Source of the DNA: Polyangium mundeleinium
Lineage (GTDB): Bacteria > Myxococcota_A > Polyangia > Polyangiales > Polyangiaceae
Direction: 5' to 3'
Length of the DNA stretch: 64,000 nt
Assembly: GCF_028369105.1 (NCBI RefSeq)
Contig: NZ_JAQNDO010000001.1
Span: 7,348,501 to 7,412,500, forward strand
In this document: piece after piece, positions 31,835-40,053 of the stretch
Layout of the letters: every line of letters begins with the position of its first letter
Position numbering within the stretch: the first letter of the stretch is position 1
Made by a program: the position numbers and the translations under genes
The notes under the pieces: generated by a model
Seen by the model: the letters and a program-made list of their open reading frames with translations, nothing else
Told to the model about the DNA's origin: nothing
Database searches by the model: none

Positions 31835-33646
31835 ATGAGCCGAACAGCGCCTGATGCGGTGTCGTCGTACACCATCCTGATTGTCGATGATCTGCCCGCC
31901 AGCCTGGCCATGGCGATCGCGCATCTGGAAGAGCGCGGCTATCTGGTGGCGATCGCGCAGGACGGTGAAGACGCGCTCGATCTGGCCGAGCGCCTTTCGC
32001 CCGATCTGATCCTGCTCGATGTCTTGATGCCGGGAATGGATGGCCTCGCGACGTGCCGATGTTTGAAGGCGTCCGAAAAAACCAGAGGGATCCCGGTCAT
32101 TTTCATGACCGCGCTTGGAGAGACGTCCCACAAGGTCGCCGGGTTCGAAGCGGGCGGCGTCGATTACGTCGTCAAGCCGCTCGAGATCACCGAGGTCATC
32201 GCGCGCATCGAGACCCACGTGGCCTTGCATGCGATGCGCGCGCAGCTCGAAGCGCAGAACGCAGAGCTCCGGCGGGAGGTCGCCATGCGCGAGGAGCTCG
32301 CGGCCGAGCTACGGCGTGCCCACGACAAGCTGGAGAAACGAGTCCAGGCGCGCACGGTCGAACTCGCCGCGGCCAATGACGTCCTGAAACAGGAAATCAC
32401 CGATCGCAAGCGCGCCGAGGAAGAGCGGGAGAGGCTCCTCGCGAGCGAGCAGGCGGCGCGCGCCAAGGCCGAGGCCGCCGACCGATTGAAGGACGAGTTC
32501 CTCTCCACGCTCAGCCACGAGCTACGCACCCCCTTGACCGCCATCCTCGGCTGGGCGCAGATGCTCCTCCGCTCGGCCCCTTTGGACGCGGCCAAGGTGC
32601 AGCGCGGCCTCGAGGTCATCGAACGCAATGGCATGGCCGAGCTGCGGCTCGTCGAGGCGCTCCTCGACGTCTCCGCCATCCTCCGCGGCAAGGTGGACCT
32701 GAAGCTACAGCCGGTCCTCATCGCCCCGTTGATCCAGGCGGTCGTCGACGCTGCCATCCCGAGCGCGGAAGCGAAGTGCATACGCCTCTCGCAGTCGCTC
32801 GGCCCGACGAGCAGCAGGGTGTGGGGCGATCACGGCAGGCTCGAGCAGATCGTCCGGAATCTGCTGACCAACGCCATCAAATTCACGCCTGCCGGCGGGT
32901 GCGTGGCCGTCTCGCTTCGTGAGGTGGGGGCGATGGTGCAGCTCCGCATCAGCGACACGGGCGAGGGAATCGGCGCCAACGTTCTTCCCTTTGTCTTCGA
33001 CCAGTTTCGCCAGGCCGACAGCTCGTCCACGCGTCGGCACGGCGGGCTCGGCCTGGGGCTCGCCATCGTGCGGGATCTGGTGAGAATGCACGGCGGCACG
33101 GTTCGGGGGGAGAGCGCCGGGGAGGGTCATGGCGCGGTGTTCACCGTGGACCTGCCTCTGATGCTGGGGGGCGAGGAGGCCGCTGGGTTGCCAAAGGCCG
33201 GCGCTTTGGAACGCGGCGCCGGGTCGTTCCCTTCGATCCTGGCCGGGCTGCGCGTGCTCGTGGTGGACGATGAATCCGACATGCGGGAGCTGATGCAGTG
33301 CATCCTGGGGGAGGCCGGGGCGGAGGTACGCGTGGCGACGGTCGCGCGGGAAGGTTTTGAAATCTTCGAGCGGTGGCGCCCGGACGTGCTCGTGAGCGAC
33401 ATCGGGCTGCCGGATGAAGATGGGTATGCGCTGATTCGAAAGATCCGGGCGCTGCCCGTCGATCAGGGCGGTCGAACGCCCGCGGCCGCGCTGACCGCCT
33501 ACGCCGACCCGGACACGCGCGAACAGACGTTATCGGCGGGATACCAGGTGCACATCGCCAAGCCCGTCCACCCCACCTCGTTCAAGGAAACGGTCGCCAG
33601 GCTCGTTGTCCGTTCCCCCGACGGCCGCGCCTCCGGGTATCAATAA
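31835..33646 (+). CDS. Hybrid histidine kinase REC-HisKA-HATPase-REC
   Basis: 603 residues. N-terminal receiver (13-130; ILIVDDLPASL, DVLMPGMDG, KPLE), coiled coil (130-220), HisKA with SHELRTPLTAILGW (His near 228), HATPase_c (330-445; NLLTNAIKFT, DTGEGIG, GGLGLGLAIV) and a second receiver (475-590; VLVVDDESDM, SDIGLPDEDGY, KPVHP). No membrane segment, so input probably comes by phosphotransfer or protein contact, for example from the trifunctional kinase encoded 51 bp upstream on the same strand. The 3' end overlaps the convergent gene by 7 bp. Confidence 0.9.
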   Translation: MSRTAPDAVSSYTILIVDDLPASLAMAIAHLEERGYLVAIAQDGEDALDLAERLSPDLILLDVLMPGMDGLATCRCLKASEKTRGIPVIFMTALGETSHKVAGFEAGGVDYVVKPLEITEVIARIETHVALHAMRAQLEAQNAELRREVAMREELAAELRRAHDKLEKRVQARTVELAAANDVLKQEITDRKRAEEERERLLASEQAARAKAEAADRLKDEFLSTLSHELRTPLTAILGWAQMLLRSAPLDAAKVQRGLEVIERNGMAELRLVEALLDVSAILRGKVDLKLQPVLIAPLIQAVVDAAIPSAEAKCIRLSQSLGPTSSRVWGDHGRLEQIVRNLLTNAIKFTPAGGCVAVSLREVGAMVQLRISDTGEGIGANVLPFVFDQFRQADSSSTRRHGGLGLGLAIVRDLVRMHGGTVRGESAGEGHGAVFTVDLPLMLGGEEAAGLPKAGALERGAGSFPSILAGLRVLVVDDESDMRELMQCILGEAGAEVRVATVAREGFEIFERWRPDVLVSDIGLPDEDGYALIRKIRALPVDQGGRTPAAALTAYADPDTREQTLSAGYQVHIAKPVHPTSFKETVARLVVRSPDGRASGYQ

Positions 33647-34155
33647 TCGAAGAGGACGAGATCCACGCCGAGCTCGCGGGTCTTCGCCACCCAGCCCGTC
33701 AGCGCCTCGATGAAATCGGCGCCCTCGCCGTCGTAGGCGTCGGGGATCTTGGCGGCGAGCGCCGCGAGCCGGTCCCGGGGGATGAGGGTCAAAAGCGGGT
33801 ACTCCGGGGTGTTGGGGATGGGAACAAACCAGGTTTCGTCGGGGTAGTTGAGGTCCGGGCTGTCGACGTCGTCGATGCCATAGATCGTCTTCATGCTGCG
33901 GACCTCGCCCGGAAGCCGGGTCCCCAGCGTGTGCATCAGCGCCACCACCGCGTAGCCGTACCGCGACGGAGGGCGATCGCCGAGGGCGCCGGCGAGGACC
34001 TCGTCGAGCGCGCCCGCGCTCGGATCGTCGATCGTCGCGAGATACTTGCTGTATTGCGCCGCGAGGACGCGCGCGCGGAGGCTCGCGTCGTTCGAGCCCC
34101 ATGCCGCCTTCACCCGATCGATGTCGACGGCGACCGCCGTGGTGTTGCTTCCCAT
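33640..34155 (-). CDS. DUF7691-like protein of unknown function
   Basis: 171 residues from an ATG in a 48-bp divergent promoter gap. The pattern AVDIDRVKAAWGSNDASLRA, YGYAVVALMHTLGTRLPG, WFVPIPNTPEYPLLTLIPRD and VAKTRELGVDLVLFDY resembles the DUF7691 family, common in actinobacteria and myxobacteria, often as single-domain proteins beside polymorphic toxin loci. No catalytic motif. A longer frame upstream reads through the divergent gene and is not believable. Confidence 0.6.
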   Translation of the reverse strand: MGSNTTAVAVDIDRVKAAWGSNDASLRARVLAAQYSKYLATIDDPSAGALDEVLAGALGDRPPSRYGYAVVALMHTLGTRLPGEVRSMKTIYGIDDVDSPDLNYPDETWFVPIPNTPEYPLLTLIPRDRLAALAAKIPDAYDGEGADFIEALTGWVAKTRELGVDLVLFDY

Positions 34156-34203
34156 GCACGGCACATAACACGACGGGGGGGCGGATGTGCCATCCTCGCC
34201 GTC

Positions 34204-35220
34204 GTGCTCTCGCTCTTCCGCGCGCTCCTCCAGTACCTCCGCGTCGTGCTCCTCCCGCCTCCCGCGCCGCCTGCACCGCCGGCACCGCCTGCGCCGCCGG
34301 CACCGCCCGCGCCCGTGGGCGGCTATCGAACCTCCGCGCGTTCCCCCGACGAGCCTTCGCCCTGGCCCAGGGACGAAACACCGTCGACGGCGCGGCGCTT
34401 CAGCGCGGTCCTCCGCGCGTTCCACGCGTCCGGCGGGCAGCCGAGGCGCGGGACACGGATTGCGCGCGTCGACCCGCCGGGATTGCTGGAGGGATGGAGC
34501 ATCACGAGCGTGCACGAGTATTTCTGGCAGTATCAGTGGTTCAGCGTGCTCTTCTTCCATCGAGGCCCCGAGCGGTATGTCTACGTCCCCGCGGATTGGG
34601 TCGAGAGGTTGCCCGTGGATCTCGCCACCCTGAGAGACGAGATGACCTGGCTGCGCACGCAGAGCGCCCCGGCGACGGCGACGACGACGCTGGGACGAAA
34701 TCGCCTCCTCGGCTGCGCGCTGCGAGGCGAGCCCGGGGAGCATGCCTGGAGCGACGTGGTGCGCGGCGCGCGGGGGGAAACGAGCGTGGCCGATTGTGTT
34801 GATTTCGCGCCGCTCCTGCGCGACGACCTCGTCAGGGCCGCGGACACGGGGCGCATGGCCGAGGCCTTCGCGCTCCTCGATGTGCTCGCCAGGTTCGGGG
34901 GCATCGGCAGCGCGTCGGCGGATCTCCCCCGCGTCTTCGCGGGCGCCGAGGCGGAGGCGCTGCTCGTGGAGCGGCTCGGGCCCGGGGCGCGCGAGGACGT
35001 TTGCCGCGAGCTGTCCCCGGGCGCGCCCGGGGCGCAGCCTGCCGACGGGAATCGGGTCTTCGCGGCGCTCCTCGATCGGCACGTGGACTTCGACGAGAGC
35101 AGCGGTTCCCACGCCGATCTGGCCATCGGACGGCTCTTGCTCTCCGCGGAGGGGGACACGTGGAGCTACGAGCACGAGATCCTCTGGTCCGAGACCAGGG
35201 AAGGATCGCCCTATAGCTGA
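34204..35220 (+). CDS. Uncharacterised protein with Pro-rich linker
   Basis: 338 residues from a GTG. A short hydrophobic N-terminus (LSLFRALLQYLRVVLL) precedes an Ala-Pro-Pro repeat linker, then a globular part with LEGWSITSVHEYFWQYQWFS, FHRGPERYVYVPADWVERLP, and a C-terminal half rich in Ala/Leu helices (TGRMAEAFALLDVLARFGGI). I recognise no family. The N-terminus could be an anchor or an uncleaved signal. Divergent from the DUF7691-like gene, with which it may form a functional pair. Confidence 0.6.
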   Translation: MLSLFRALLQYLRVVLLPPPAPPAPPAPPAPPAPPAPVGGYRTSARSPDEPSPWPRDETPSTARRFSAVLRAFHASGGQPRRGTRIARVDPPGLLEGWSITSVHEYFWQYQWFSVLFFHRGPERYVYVPADWVERLPVDLATLRDEMTWLRTQSAPATATTTLGRNRLLGCALRGEPGEHAWSDVVRGARGETSVADCVDFAPLLRDDLVRAADTGRMAEAFALLDVLARFGGIGSASADLPRVFAGAEAEALLVERLGPGAREDVCRELSPGAPGAQPADGNRVFAALLDRHVDFDESSGSHADLAIGRLLLSAEGDTWSYEHEILWSETREGSPYS

Positions 35221-35251
35221 GCTTGACGTGACGCTCCGCAGCGTCGCAGGT

Positions 35252-36100
35252 TCAGACGTCGACGGTCTTCCATTGCACGCCCTTGATGTAGGTCGTCACC
35301 AGCAGAAATCGCCCGATCCCCAGCACCATGGCCGCGTCCACCTGGCCGAACTTCTGATCCTTGATCATACCTTCGAGCTTCTGGCGCAGCTTCCCCGCGC
35401 CGACCCTGCCCTTGCTGGCCTCGGCGATCGTCTCGGCCGGCTCCTGCTTCGATTCGAACATTTCGCCGAGACGCCCGGCCTTCGCCTCGTCCACGACGCC
35501 GGTGCCCTTCTCGATGCCGTCGAGGTACGCGATGAGGGCGGCGTACTTTTCGATCGTCGCCAGAGCACGGAGGGCCGCCTGGCTGGGGGCCTCGGGATCC
35601 AGCTCGAACCCGAACGCGCTGTAGTACCCGATGAGACCCACGGTGTTGGCGGTCAGCGTCACCCGCTGCGCATTTTCAGCGGCCCAGGAGAACAGGCTGC
35701 CGAGCGGACGCATGTTCACGCGCCTCCTGTACATCTGCCGGAGGCTCTCTTTCTCGTTCGTTCGGAGCCATTCGAAGAACTCGAGGTCGTCTCTTTCGTC
35801 CAGAATCTTGGCGTCGCTCACCTTCGTCGGGTTCCCCACGACCTCGGAGACGTCCATGGTGCTCCCGTTGAAGCGGACCTTCCCGAGCATGTACACGGTG
35901 CCCGAAGTGTGGAAGACGCTCACGAGGAGGTCCTGCTTCGTCCTCTTCTCGATCGCGGTGTTGAGCCCCTTCCAGTTGCTTAACCACGCGGCCGTCATCC
36001 CGTCCTTGCTGCCTTGCTGCTCGACGGTCTTCAGCCAGCTCGACATCGTGGCCCTGAACTTGACGAGCGCGTCTTCGTTGATGATCGCGATATAGATCAT
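35252..36100 (-). CDS. Uncharacterised protein beside the palindrome array
   Basis: 282 residues, ATG preceded by GGGGAG. It starts MIYIAIINEDALVKFRATMS and contains a Lys/Asp-rich middle (VSDAKILDERDDLEFFEWL) and helices such as APSQAALRALATIEKYAALI and GRVGAGKLRQKLEGMIKDQK. The VTLTANTVGLIGYYSAFGFEL segment might be a single membrane or buried helix. No signal peptide, no recognised family. Its promoter must lie in the 703-bp gap that contains the 43-bp-period array, so it is one of the two genes the array could control. Confidence 0.6.
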   Translation of the reverse strand: MIYIAIINEDALVKFRATMSSWLKTVEQQGSKDGMTAAWLSNWKGLNTAIEKRTKQDLLVSVFHTSGTVYMLGKVRFNGSTMDVSEVVGNPTKVSDAKILDERDDLEFFEWLRTNEKESLRQMYRRRVNMRPLGSLFSWAAENAQRVTLTANTVGLIGYYSAFGFELDPEAPSQAALRALATIEKYAALIAYLDGIEKGTGVVDEAKAGRLGEMFESKQEPAETIAEASKGRVGAGKLRQKLEGMIKDQKFGQVDAAMVLGIGRFLLVTTYIKGVQWKTVDV

Positions 36101-36292
36101 GGTCGCTCCCCTGGATGTGCGCACACCGACAAGAGAGACCATGAATACAGCAAGGACGCGGCACACGACAACCCGCGATACGTCCTCGCGTGTTCTTTGC
36201 TGCGCTGCATTGTGCGCGCGCCTGAGGTCGCGGCCACGATGCATCCGGCCATGCGCAGCCACGAGGGGTTCGCACCACGTGCCTCGGCCGCG

Positions 36293-36652
36293 GCTGCGTT
36301 CACGCAAATCGGTCGCGAGCACCTGCACGGTCGTCCTTGCATCGGCGCGAAGGCGTCCGTGCCATGGGCACAGCGTGGGATGCACCGGCGCAAAGGGGGC
36401 TGGGACGCCGTCCTCGCCGCGCTTGCGTCGATGCAAGCGCCGACAGGAACACGTCACGGCGACGCTTGCGCGCACGCAAGCGCTCTCGCGCCGCGGGCGT
36501 GACGTCCCTTGAACCCGTGCAAGGCACGCCGCGCAGATCGCTCGGAGCGCCTTGCACGCGTGCAACACCCACCGAGCCACCGCCACCGGACGCTTTGCGC
36601 GCACGCAAGGCGCGTCGCGCGCCCCCACCGGAAGACGTTGCGCGCTCTTGGG
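36293..36652. repeat. Array of 16-bp palindromes at exact 43-bp spacing
   Basis: Nine elements start at 36293, 36336, 36379, 36422, 36465, 36508, 36551, 36594 and 36637, always 43 bp apart. The core is CTTGCRYSSRYGCAAG, itself palindromic. Elements 4-8 (36422-36609) are near-perfect; the outer ones are degenerate, and a weak tenth may sit at 36250. The 27-bp intervals do not resemble each other. 43 bp is about four helical turns, so all centres face the same side of DNA. The array occupies most of the 703-bp divergent gap 36101-36803; no cas gene or coding sequence explains it. Confidence 0.85.
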
Positions 36653-36803
36653 GCCCGTTCCCACGAGGGCTCCTTTCGCGCGGCATGGCCGCCTCCCACG
36701 AGATCGAGCGTCCACGGACGGCTCCGCGCCGGACATCCCGCCGATCCCACGGGACCGCCAAGAACATGTTTACACGCCCTCGCCATTCGCGGATAATCGC
36801 CCA

Positions 36804-37811
36804 ATGGGTCAAGCCAAAATCCAGGTCTTTTACCCGATCACGCGGGGGCGCGTCGTGCTCAGGACGGAATTCGACTGGAATCGGTCCGTCGAGCCGAAGT
36901 ACGTCAGCGACGATCACACGATCACCGAGTTCGAGATCGAATCCGACCAGAAGTACTTCTACTTCAAGCCATGCCTCGAAGGCGACGGCGGGCTCACCTG
37001 GTCGCAGGGGGACAACTACCTCGCCACCACGGCCGACACCTCGATTCGCCGGTGTTATCCGCACTTCTTCTGCTCCGCGCAGGGCACGTTCTCCCCGGTC
37101 GTTCGCGTGCCGGAGGGCGACACCGAGGCGAACCACCTCATCCGGGTCTACATCCCCCCGGGGTACGACGAGAACACGGTGAAGCGGTATCCCGTGCTTT
37201 ACATGCACGACGGGACGAACCTCTTCTTCGGCGACGAGGCCTTCGGCGGCAACGAGTGGCGCGTCGACGAGAACGTCGAGCTGCTCCATTCGATGAACCT
37301 CATCGACAAGGTCATCGTCGTCGGCATCTACGCGAAGGACCGGATGTACGAGTACACGAAGCCGGGCTACGAGCGGTACGGCGATTTCATGGTGAACCAG
37401 CTGAAGCCCTTCATCGACGCGCGCCTCCGCACCCTGACCGATCCGCAAAACACGGCCGTCATGGGCTCTTCGCTCGGCGGCGTGGTCTCGTTTTTCCTCG
37501 GGTGGCATTACCCGCACGTCTTCGGCAAGGCCGCCTGCCTGTCGAGCACGTTTGGCTACCAGGACGACCTCATGGAGCGCGTGGCGTCCGAGCCCAAGCG
37601 GAACGTGCGTTTCTACATCGACAGCGGCTGGCCACGCGACAACTACGAGCGCACCACGGCCATGCGGGATCAGCTCCTCGCGAAGGGCTTCGAGTTCGGC
37701 AAGGACCTGCTCTACTTCGCCTTCCCCGGCGCCCTCCACAACGAAGACTCGTGGGCCGCGCGCAGCCACGTCCCGTTCCAATATTTCTTCGGCAAGGCCG
37801 CGCGAATCTGA
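36804..37811 (+). CDS. Esterase-D-like alpha/beta hydrolase
   Basis: 335 residues. The first 110 form a beta-rich N-terminal domain (AKIQVFYPITRGRVVLRTEF ... FEIESDQKYFYFKP) resembling a CBM48/early-set module. The rest is a putative-esterase (COG2382/Fes-like) hydrolase: VYIPPGYDENTVKRYPVLYM, HDGTNLF oxyanion region, nucleophile GSSLGG (Ser223), acid DSGWPRDNY and His in GALHNEDSW. Enzymes of this type cleave acyl, feruloyl or siderophore esters. No signal peptide. ATG chosen where the family match begins; the open frame upstream runs through the palindrome array and is not coding. Confidence 0.82.
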   Translation: MGQAKIQVFYPITRGRVVLRTEFDWNRSVEPKYVSDDHTITEFEIESDQKYFYFKPCLEGDGGLTWSQGDNYLATTADTSIRRCYPHFFCSAQGTFSPVVRVPEGDTEANHLIRVYIPPGYDENTVKRYPVLYMHDGTNLFFGDEAFGGNEWRVDENVELLHSMNLIDKVIVVGIYAKDRMYEYTKPGYERYGDFMVNQLKPFIDARLRTLTDPQNTAVMGSSLGGVVSFFLGWHYPHVFGKAACLSSTFGYQDDLMERVASEPKRNVRFYIDSGWPRDNYERTTAMRDQLLAKGFEFGKDLLYFAFPGALHNEDSWAARSHVPFQYFFGKAARI

Positions 37812-37883
37812 CACGCGCAGCTCCCCGCCCCGCCCGCTCGTCCCTCAGGAACCACGGCGCACGTCTTGCTCCGACGTGTCGCC

Positions 37884-38240
37884 ATGCCATTCGGATTCCT
37901 CCTCGTCATGTTGCTGATCGTCGCGGCGCTCGTCGTGGGCATCTGGGCGACGTTCAGCGTGTTCGGCGTGCTCGTCACCCTGGCCATTGCCGCGGTCGTC
38001 GGCTGGATCGCCGATCAAATCGTGCCCGGCCGCCTGCCGTACGGCTGGGCGGGCGCGATGGTGGCGGGCCTGCTCGGGAGCTGGGTCGGCTCCCTGCTCT
38101 TCGGCCACGTGGGCCCCACGGTCGCGCGGATCCCCATCATCCCAGGGATCCTGGGCGCGGTGCTCGTGGCGCTCGTGGTGCAGTTCCTCATGAAGCGCGG
38201 CATCGGCCCCCGCCCGCGCGGCCCGGAGACGCGCGCCTGA
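37884..38240 (+). CDS. GlsB/YeaQ/YmgE-type membrane protein
   Basis: 118 residues with three hydrophobic helices: LLVMLLIVAALVVGIWATF, VFGVLVTLAIAAVVGWIADQ and, after the conserved PYGWAGAMVAGLLGSWVGS motif, VLVALVVQFL. The GW.AD.I and G..G...G pattern identifies the transglycosylase-associated/GlsB family of general-stress membrane proteins. Exact function is unknown. An ATG six codons into the open frame is the better start. Confidence 0.8.
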   Translation: MPFGFLLVMLLIVAALVVGIWATFSVFGVLVTLAIAAVVGWIADQIVPGRLPYGWAGAMVAGLLGSWVGSLLFGHVGPTVARIPIIPGILGAVLVALVVQFLMKRGIGPRPRGPETRA

Positions 38241-38306
38241 CCCGCACACAACCGGCCGTGCAACGGGCGCGACTTTTCTCTGGTCCTTGCCTATGGTTGC
38301 GCTCGC

Positions 38307-38735
38307 ATGACGGTCGAGCGCGACGGGTACCCGCCGGTCGAGATGGGCCTCCACGCGGTGCAACGTGAGGGGCCCCTCGTCCATGTCGCGATACGTGGCC
38401 ACACCTCGCTCGCGGAGATGCAAGCGATCGTCCGTGTCTACGAGGCGGCCCTCGACGAGTCCGGCTACCTCCTGATCCTGCTCGACATGACGGACGCGGG
38501 GGGCCTCAACACGCCCGCTCGCAAGTACGTCACCGATTTCGTCAAGGCGCACACCGAGGAGATCGCCGCGGCCGTGTACGGCGCGTCGTTTTCCCTCCGC
38601 ATCACGCTGGAGCTGATCAGCCGCAGCGTCCGGGCCCTGTCGCGCCGGACCATCGAGGTCACCTTCCACGCGAGCGAGGTCGAGTGCCGCCGCTACCTCG
38701 CCGCGCAGGTCCCCCGCCTCCGCGCGCAGAGATGA
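38307..38735 (+). CDS. SpoIIAA/STAS-like protein
   Basis: 142 residues: alternating strands and helices GPLVHVAIRGHTSLAEMQAI, GYLLILLDMTDAGGLNTPAR, FSLRITLELISRSVRAL. This matches the single-domain STAS-like (SpoIIAA/SEC14-type) proteins abundant in myxobacteria; a broken homologue lies at 42383-42829. No phosphorylatable Ser can be assigned with confidence. It lies 61 bp upstream of a Ser/Thr kinase gene on the same strand, so it could be a target or partner (inference). Confidence 0.7.
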   Translation: MTVERDGYPPVEMGLHAVQREGPLVHVAIRGHTSLAEMQAIVRVYEAALDESGYLLILLDMTDAGGLNTPARKYVTDFVKAHTEEIAAAVYGASFSLRITLELISRSVRALSRRTIEVTFHASEVECRRYLAAQVPRLRAQR

Positions 38736-38796
38736 ACGAAGGCGGGGCACGGGAGCCGGTTGCCCCTGCCCCGGGCGTGCGCCTATTCTGTCCGGG

Positions 38797-39897
38797 TTGA
38801 TCGGCCGTAAGCTTCAGGAAAGGTTCGAGATCGTCCGCTCCATCGGCCATGGCGGCATGGGGACCGTCTACGAGGCGCGCTCGCTCTCCGGGCAGGAGCG
38901 GGTCGCGATCAAGTGGATGCACGCGCGTCCCTTCGCCGCGGGGGATCCCGATCTGCTGCGCTTCGTGCAGGAGGCGCGTATCGTGGGCGCGCTCGAATCG
39001 CCGCACGTGCCTCGCCTGATCGAGCTCGCGCAGGACCCGGACGTGCAGGTGCCTTACCAGGTGATGGAGCTGCTCGCGGGCGAGGATCTCGGCGCGCTGC
39101 TCGATCGGGTGGGCGCGCTCCGGCCGGACGTGGCGCTTCGCATCGCCGCGCAGGCGTGCAAGGGGCTCGCCGTGGCCCACGCCGCGGGCGTCGTGCATCG
39201 CGACGTCAAGCCGCAGAACCTCTTTCTCGCCCGCAAGGAAGAAGGGGGCCTTCTGGTCAAGGTGCTCGATTTCGGCGTCGCCAAGATCCGCCGCGCCCCC
39301 GCGGGCGCGCCGAAGGGGCTCACCGCGCCGTCCTCGTCGATGACGGACAGCGGCCAGGTCGTGGGGACGCCGCTCTACATGGCGCCCGAGCAGCTCGAAG
39401 GCGCCAAGCACGTCGACGCGCGGAGCGACGTGTATTCGATGGGCGTGACGCTGTATGCCTTGCTCGCGGGGAAACCGCCGCACGCGGACGCCAAATCGCT
39501 GCTCGAGCTCCTGAACCGGCTGGTCAGCGGGCCCCCGCCCCCGCTCGTGGACGCGGCGCCCTGGGTGCCTCCTGCGATCCGGACCGTCGTCGAGCGGGCG
39601 ATGGCCGCGAGCAAGGAGGCCCGGTATCGTGACGCCGGCGCGCTGCTCGAAGCACTGGAGCCGCTCCTGCCCGAGGGCGCGGATCTGACGGAGGAGATGC
39701 TCGTCCCGGTGGACGAGGCCACGAAGGGAGAGGCGCTCGCGCGACAGGGGCAGGCGCTGGACGCGGGGGGCGGTGGTGCCGCCGCGGGGCTCCACACGCC
39801 CGAGGAGCGGCGAAGGTCCCCGGGACGCGGGGTCGCCGTCGCCGTCCTGATCATGGCCGTGGTCGTGGGGCTCTGCTGGGTGCTGCTTCGCAGGTGA
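38797..39897 (+). CDS. Membrane-anchored Ser/Thr protein kinase
   Basis: 366 residues from a TTG start: the kinase begins only eight residues later (RFEIVRSIGHGGMGTVYEA). VAIKWM carries the ATP lysine, HRDVKPQN (His134) the catalytic loop, DFG the metal site (Asp158) and MAPEQ the activation-segment end. A Pro/Ala-rich juxtamembrane segment and one C-terminal helix (VAVAVLIMAVVVGLCWVLL) follow, leaving no extracellular sensor. Typical PknB-like myxobacterial kinase; the likely partner is the STAS-like protein just upstream. Confidence 0.9.
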   Translation: MIGRKLQERFEIVRSIGHGGMGTVYEARSLSGQERVAIKWMHARPFAAGDPDLLRFVQEARIVGALESPHVPRLIELAQDPDVQVPYQVMELLAGEDLGALLDRVGALRPDVALRIAAQACKGLAVAHAAGVVHRDVKPQNLFLARKEEGGLLVKVLDFGVAKIRRAPAGAPKGLTAPSSSMTDSGQVVGTPLYMAPEQLEGAKHVDARSDVYSMGVTLYALLAGKPPHADAKSLLELLNRLVSGPPPPLVDAAPWVPPAIRTVVERAMAASKEARYRDAGALLEALEPLLPEGADLTEEMLVPVDEATKGEALARQGQALDAGGGGAAAGLHTPEERRRSPGRGVAVAVLIMAVVVGLCWVLLRR

Positions 39898-40053
39898 TGG
39901 CTGGCGCCTGCGGAGATGACGATCCCGTCCTCCGGCACGCGCTGAACCTCGAGAGCGCCTACACGTACGAAGGCACGGACGAGGTGCACACGCGGATTCT
40001 CGGCAGCGCCCTCACCGGCCACGACGCCTTCTGAGCGCTCGGCGTTCGAGCAT

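Noticed and set aside
34171-35175. Extension of the DUF7691-like gene to a 511-residue protein
   Set aside because: The extra N-terminal part is antisense to the Pro-linker protein gene and is Arg/Glu/Gly-rich; the ATG at 34155 matches where similarity starts.
36293-36652. Reading the 43-bp array as a CRISPR array
   Set aside because: The conserved element is a 16-bp palindrome with a variable centre, shorter and more degenerate than CRISPR repeats; no leader, cas1/cas2 or effector gene is in the window.
36300-36800. Arg/Ala/Gln-rich open frames through the palindrome array
   Set aside because: 43 is not a multiple of three, so the repeat changes frame at each unit; all frames stay open from composition and none has a start signal.
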